This document shows, in pieces, positions 12,826 to 13,465 of a stretch of DNA of 13,465 bases (positions within the stretch are counted from its first letter, which is position 1; each line of letters begins with the position of its first letter). The notes beneath the pieces are model-generated. The model saw nothing but the letters and a program-made list of their open reading frames with translations. It made no database searches and was not told where the DNA came from. Source of the DNA: Betaproteobacteria bacterium UBA6904 (GTDB lineage Bacteria > Pseudomonadota > Gammaproteobacteria > Burkholderiales > SG8-39); the NCBI GenBank assembly GCA_002451175.1, contig DKBI01000341.1:13677-27141 (forward strand), in the 5' to 3' direction. The translations under genes were made by a program, and so were the position numbers.

Positions 12826-13441
12826 ATTTAGCGATCGTGTCGAGCACCTCGCGCGCCCACGCCGGTACCTGCGCGCGATAACGCGCGACTTCGGCCCGCC
12901 GCTTCAGGAAGTAACGCGCCATGCCGCCCTGATAGAGCAGCGCAACGGCAATGATCGTGGCGTACCACACGATGCTGACCGAATTCGCGAGCTGTTGAAT
13001 ATCGATGCCGAGCGCCTGCGCGCCGCCGAGCTGCTGCGCGATCCGGTCGCCCGCGGCAGGCAGAACGGTCAAGCCAAGCACGCCGTAAGTCACGATTGCG
13101 CCGAGCAGCACCAGCTCTCCGGACGCCAGGCGCGACGGCGCATTCGCGTCGGCCTGCAACAGGCACTTGGATTGCGCGCGCTCGTGGAGTCCGACACCCA
13201 GCAGAACCGCACCGATTGCGATGCCGATCAGGTCCCACGAGGGCAACGCGTACAACAGACTCAATCCGCCAAAGACGGCATATCCCATGCCGTTCCCCAG
13301 GCCAAGCTTTGCCGCGCGCGCAATGGGACGGTGCAGCTGCGCAGCGGCCGCGAGCAGCGCCCGGTCCGCCGCGGACAGGGGCGCCGCGGCGGCATTCGGC
13401 GAGGCGCTCGAATCGATCACGACGGCGCTCTGGCTGGGCAA
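12824..13441 (-). CDS. Hypothetical four-helix membrane protein
   Basis: This is a 205-residue integral membrane protein of no family I recognise. An Ala-rich N-terminal stretch (about 1-45) is followed by four hydrophobic segments at about 49-67, 70-86, 105-128 and 152-170, then a basic cytoplasmic-looking tail (YFLKRRAEVARYRA). The reading uses TTG at 13441 with AAGGG 6 nt upstream. The frame has no stop from there to the window end (13465), so the true start could lie outside and the gene may be partial. A same-length frame shifted by one base (12828-13445) is Arg-rich and lacks hydrophobic segments, so it is a shadow. The gene points toward the CBS gene with a spacer of about 240 bp. No motif suggests transport or enzymatic activity. 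Confidence 0.75.
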   Translation of the reverse strand: MPSQSAVVIDSSASPNAAAAPLSAADRALLAAAAQLHRPIARAAKLGLGNGMGYAVFGGLSLLYALPSWDLIGIAIGAVLLGVGLHERAQSKCLLQADANAPSRLASGELVLLGAIVTYGVLGLTVLPAAGDRIAQQLGGAQALGIDIQQLANSVSIVWYATIIAVALLYQGGMARYFLKRRAEVARYRAQVPAWAREVLDTIAK

Positions 13442-13465
13442 CCAATGCCCTTGCCCAATTCGGCG

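Noticed and set aside
1..13465. CRISPR arrays, tRNA or rRNA genes, insertion sequences, phage or toxin-antitoxin genes
   Set aside because: No regularly spaced direct repeats, cloverleaf-like sequences, transposase motifs or terminal inverted repeats were seen on reading both strands; a covariance-model scan would be needed to exclude small RNAs.

Overview
This is a high-GC, gene-dense bacterial window with strong G/C bias at third codon positions. The lineage looks like a Betaproteobacterium (Burkholderiales-like). That placement is inferred from base composition and from the gene families present, namely an NMT1-type and an ABC_sub_bind-type solute-binding protein, a DapA-like aldolase and a lone CoxG-like protein; no marker gene confirms it. 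I see no rRNA, tRNA, CRISPR array, insertion sequence or phage gene. I read fourteen protein-coding genes: seven on the minus strand up to the potassium channel, the CBS protein and the terminal membrane protein, and the rest on plus. The permease at the left edge is cut by the window, and the membrane protein at the right edge may be.

Left third (1-6098): a catabolic or transport neighbourhood of back-to-back operons. A DHDPS/NAL-superfamily lyase and an ABC permease form a tight minus-strand pair. Their probable solute-binding protein is transcribed divergently from a shared control region of about 100 bp. The binding-protein gene runs tail-to-tail, with a 17-bp overlap, into a CoxG-like SRPBCC gene. 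That gene is translationally coupled (TGATG) to a phytoene-desaturase-like FAD oxidoreductase. Divergent from the oxidoreductase is a stand-alone MetE-core methyltransferase that keeps all four zinc ligands. A reasonable but unproven reading is import of a small organic acid, sulfonate or aromatic compound followed by aldol-type cleavage, oxidation and thiol or methyl transfer.

Middle (6115-9056): a 51-residue Cys/His mini-protein with a perfect Shine-Dalgarno; a six-helix voltage-gated K+ channel that starts with TTG and ends in a zinc ribbon; a dyad-rich divergent spacer; an M20D amidohydrolase with a complete metal site; and an unrecognised 68-residue gene that starts with GTG.

Right third (9179-13465): two classical SDR genes in tandem but with separate leaders; an orphan ABC_sub_bind-type periplasmic protein facing them; a two-CBS-domain protein with a histone-H1-like Lys/Arg/Ala tail; and a four-helix membrane protein of unknown role.

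I found no convincing new defence or mobile system. The items most worth following up are the non-canonical DapA-like/ABC module, the oxidoreductase-CoxG-MetE neighbourhood, the zinc-ribbon K+ channel beside the Cys/His mini-protein, and the CBS protein with a nucleic-acid-binding-like tail.
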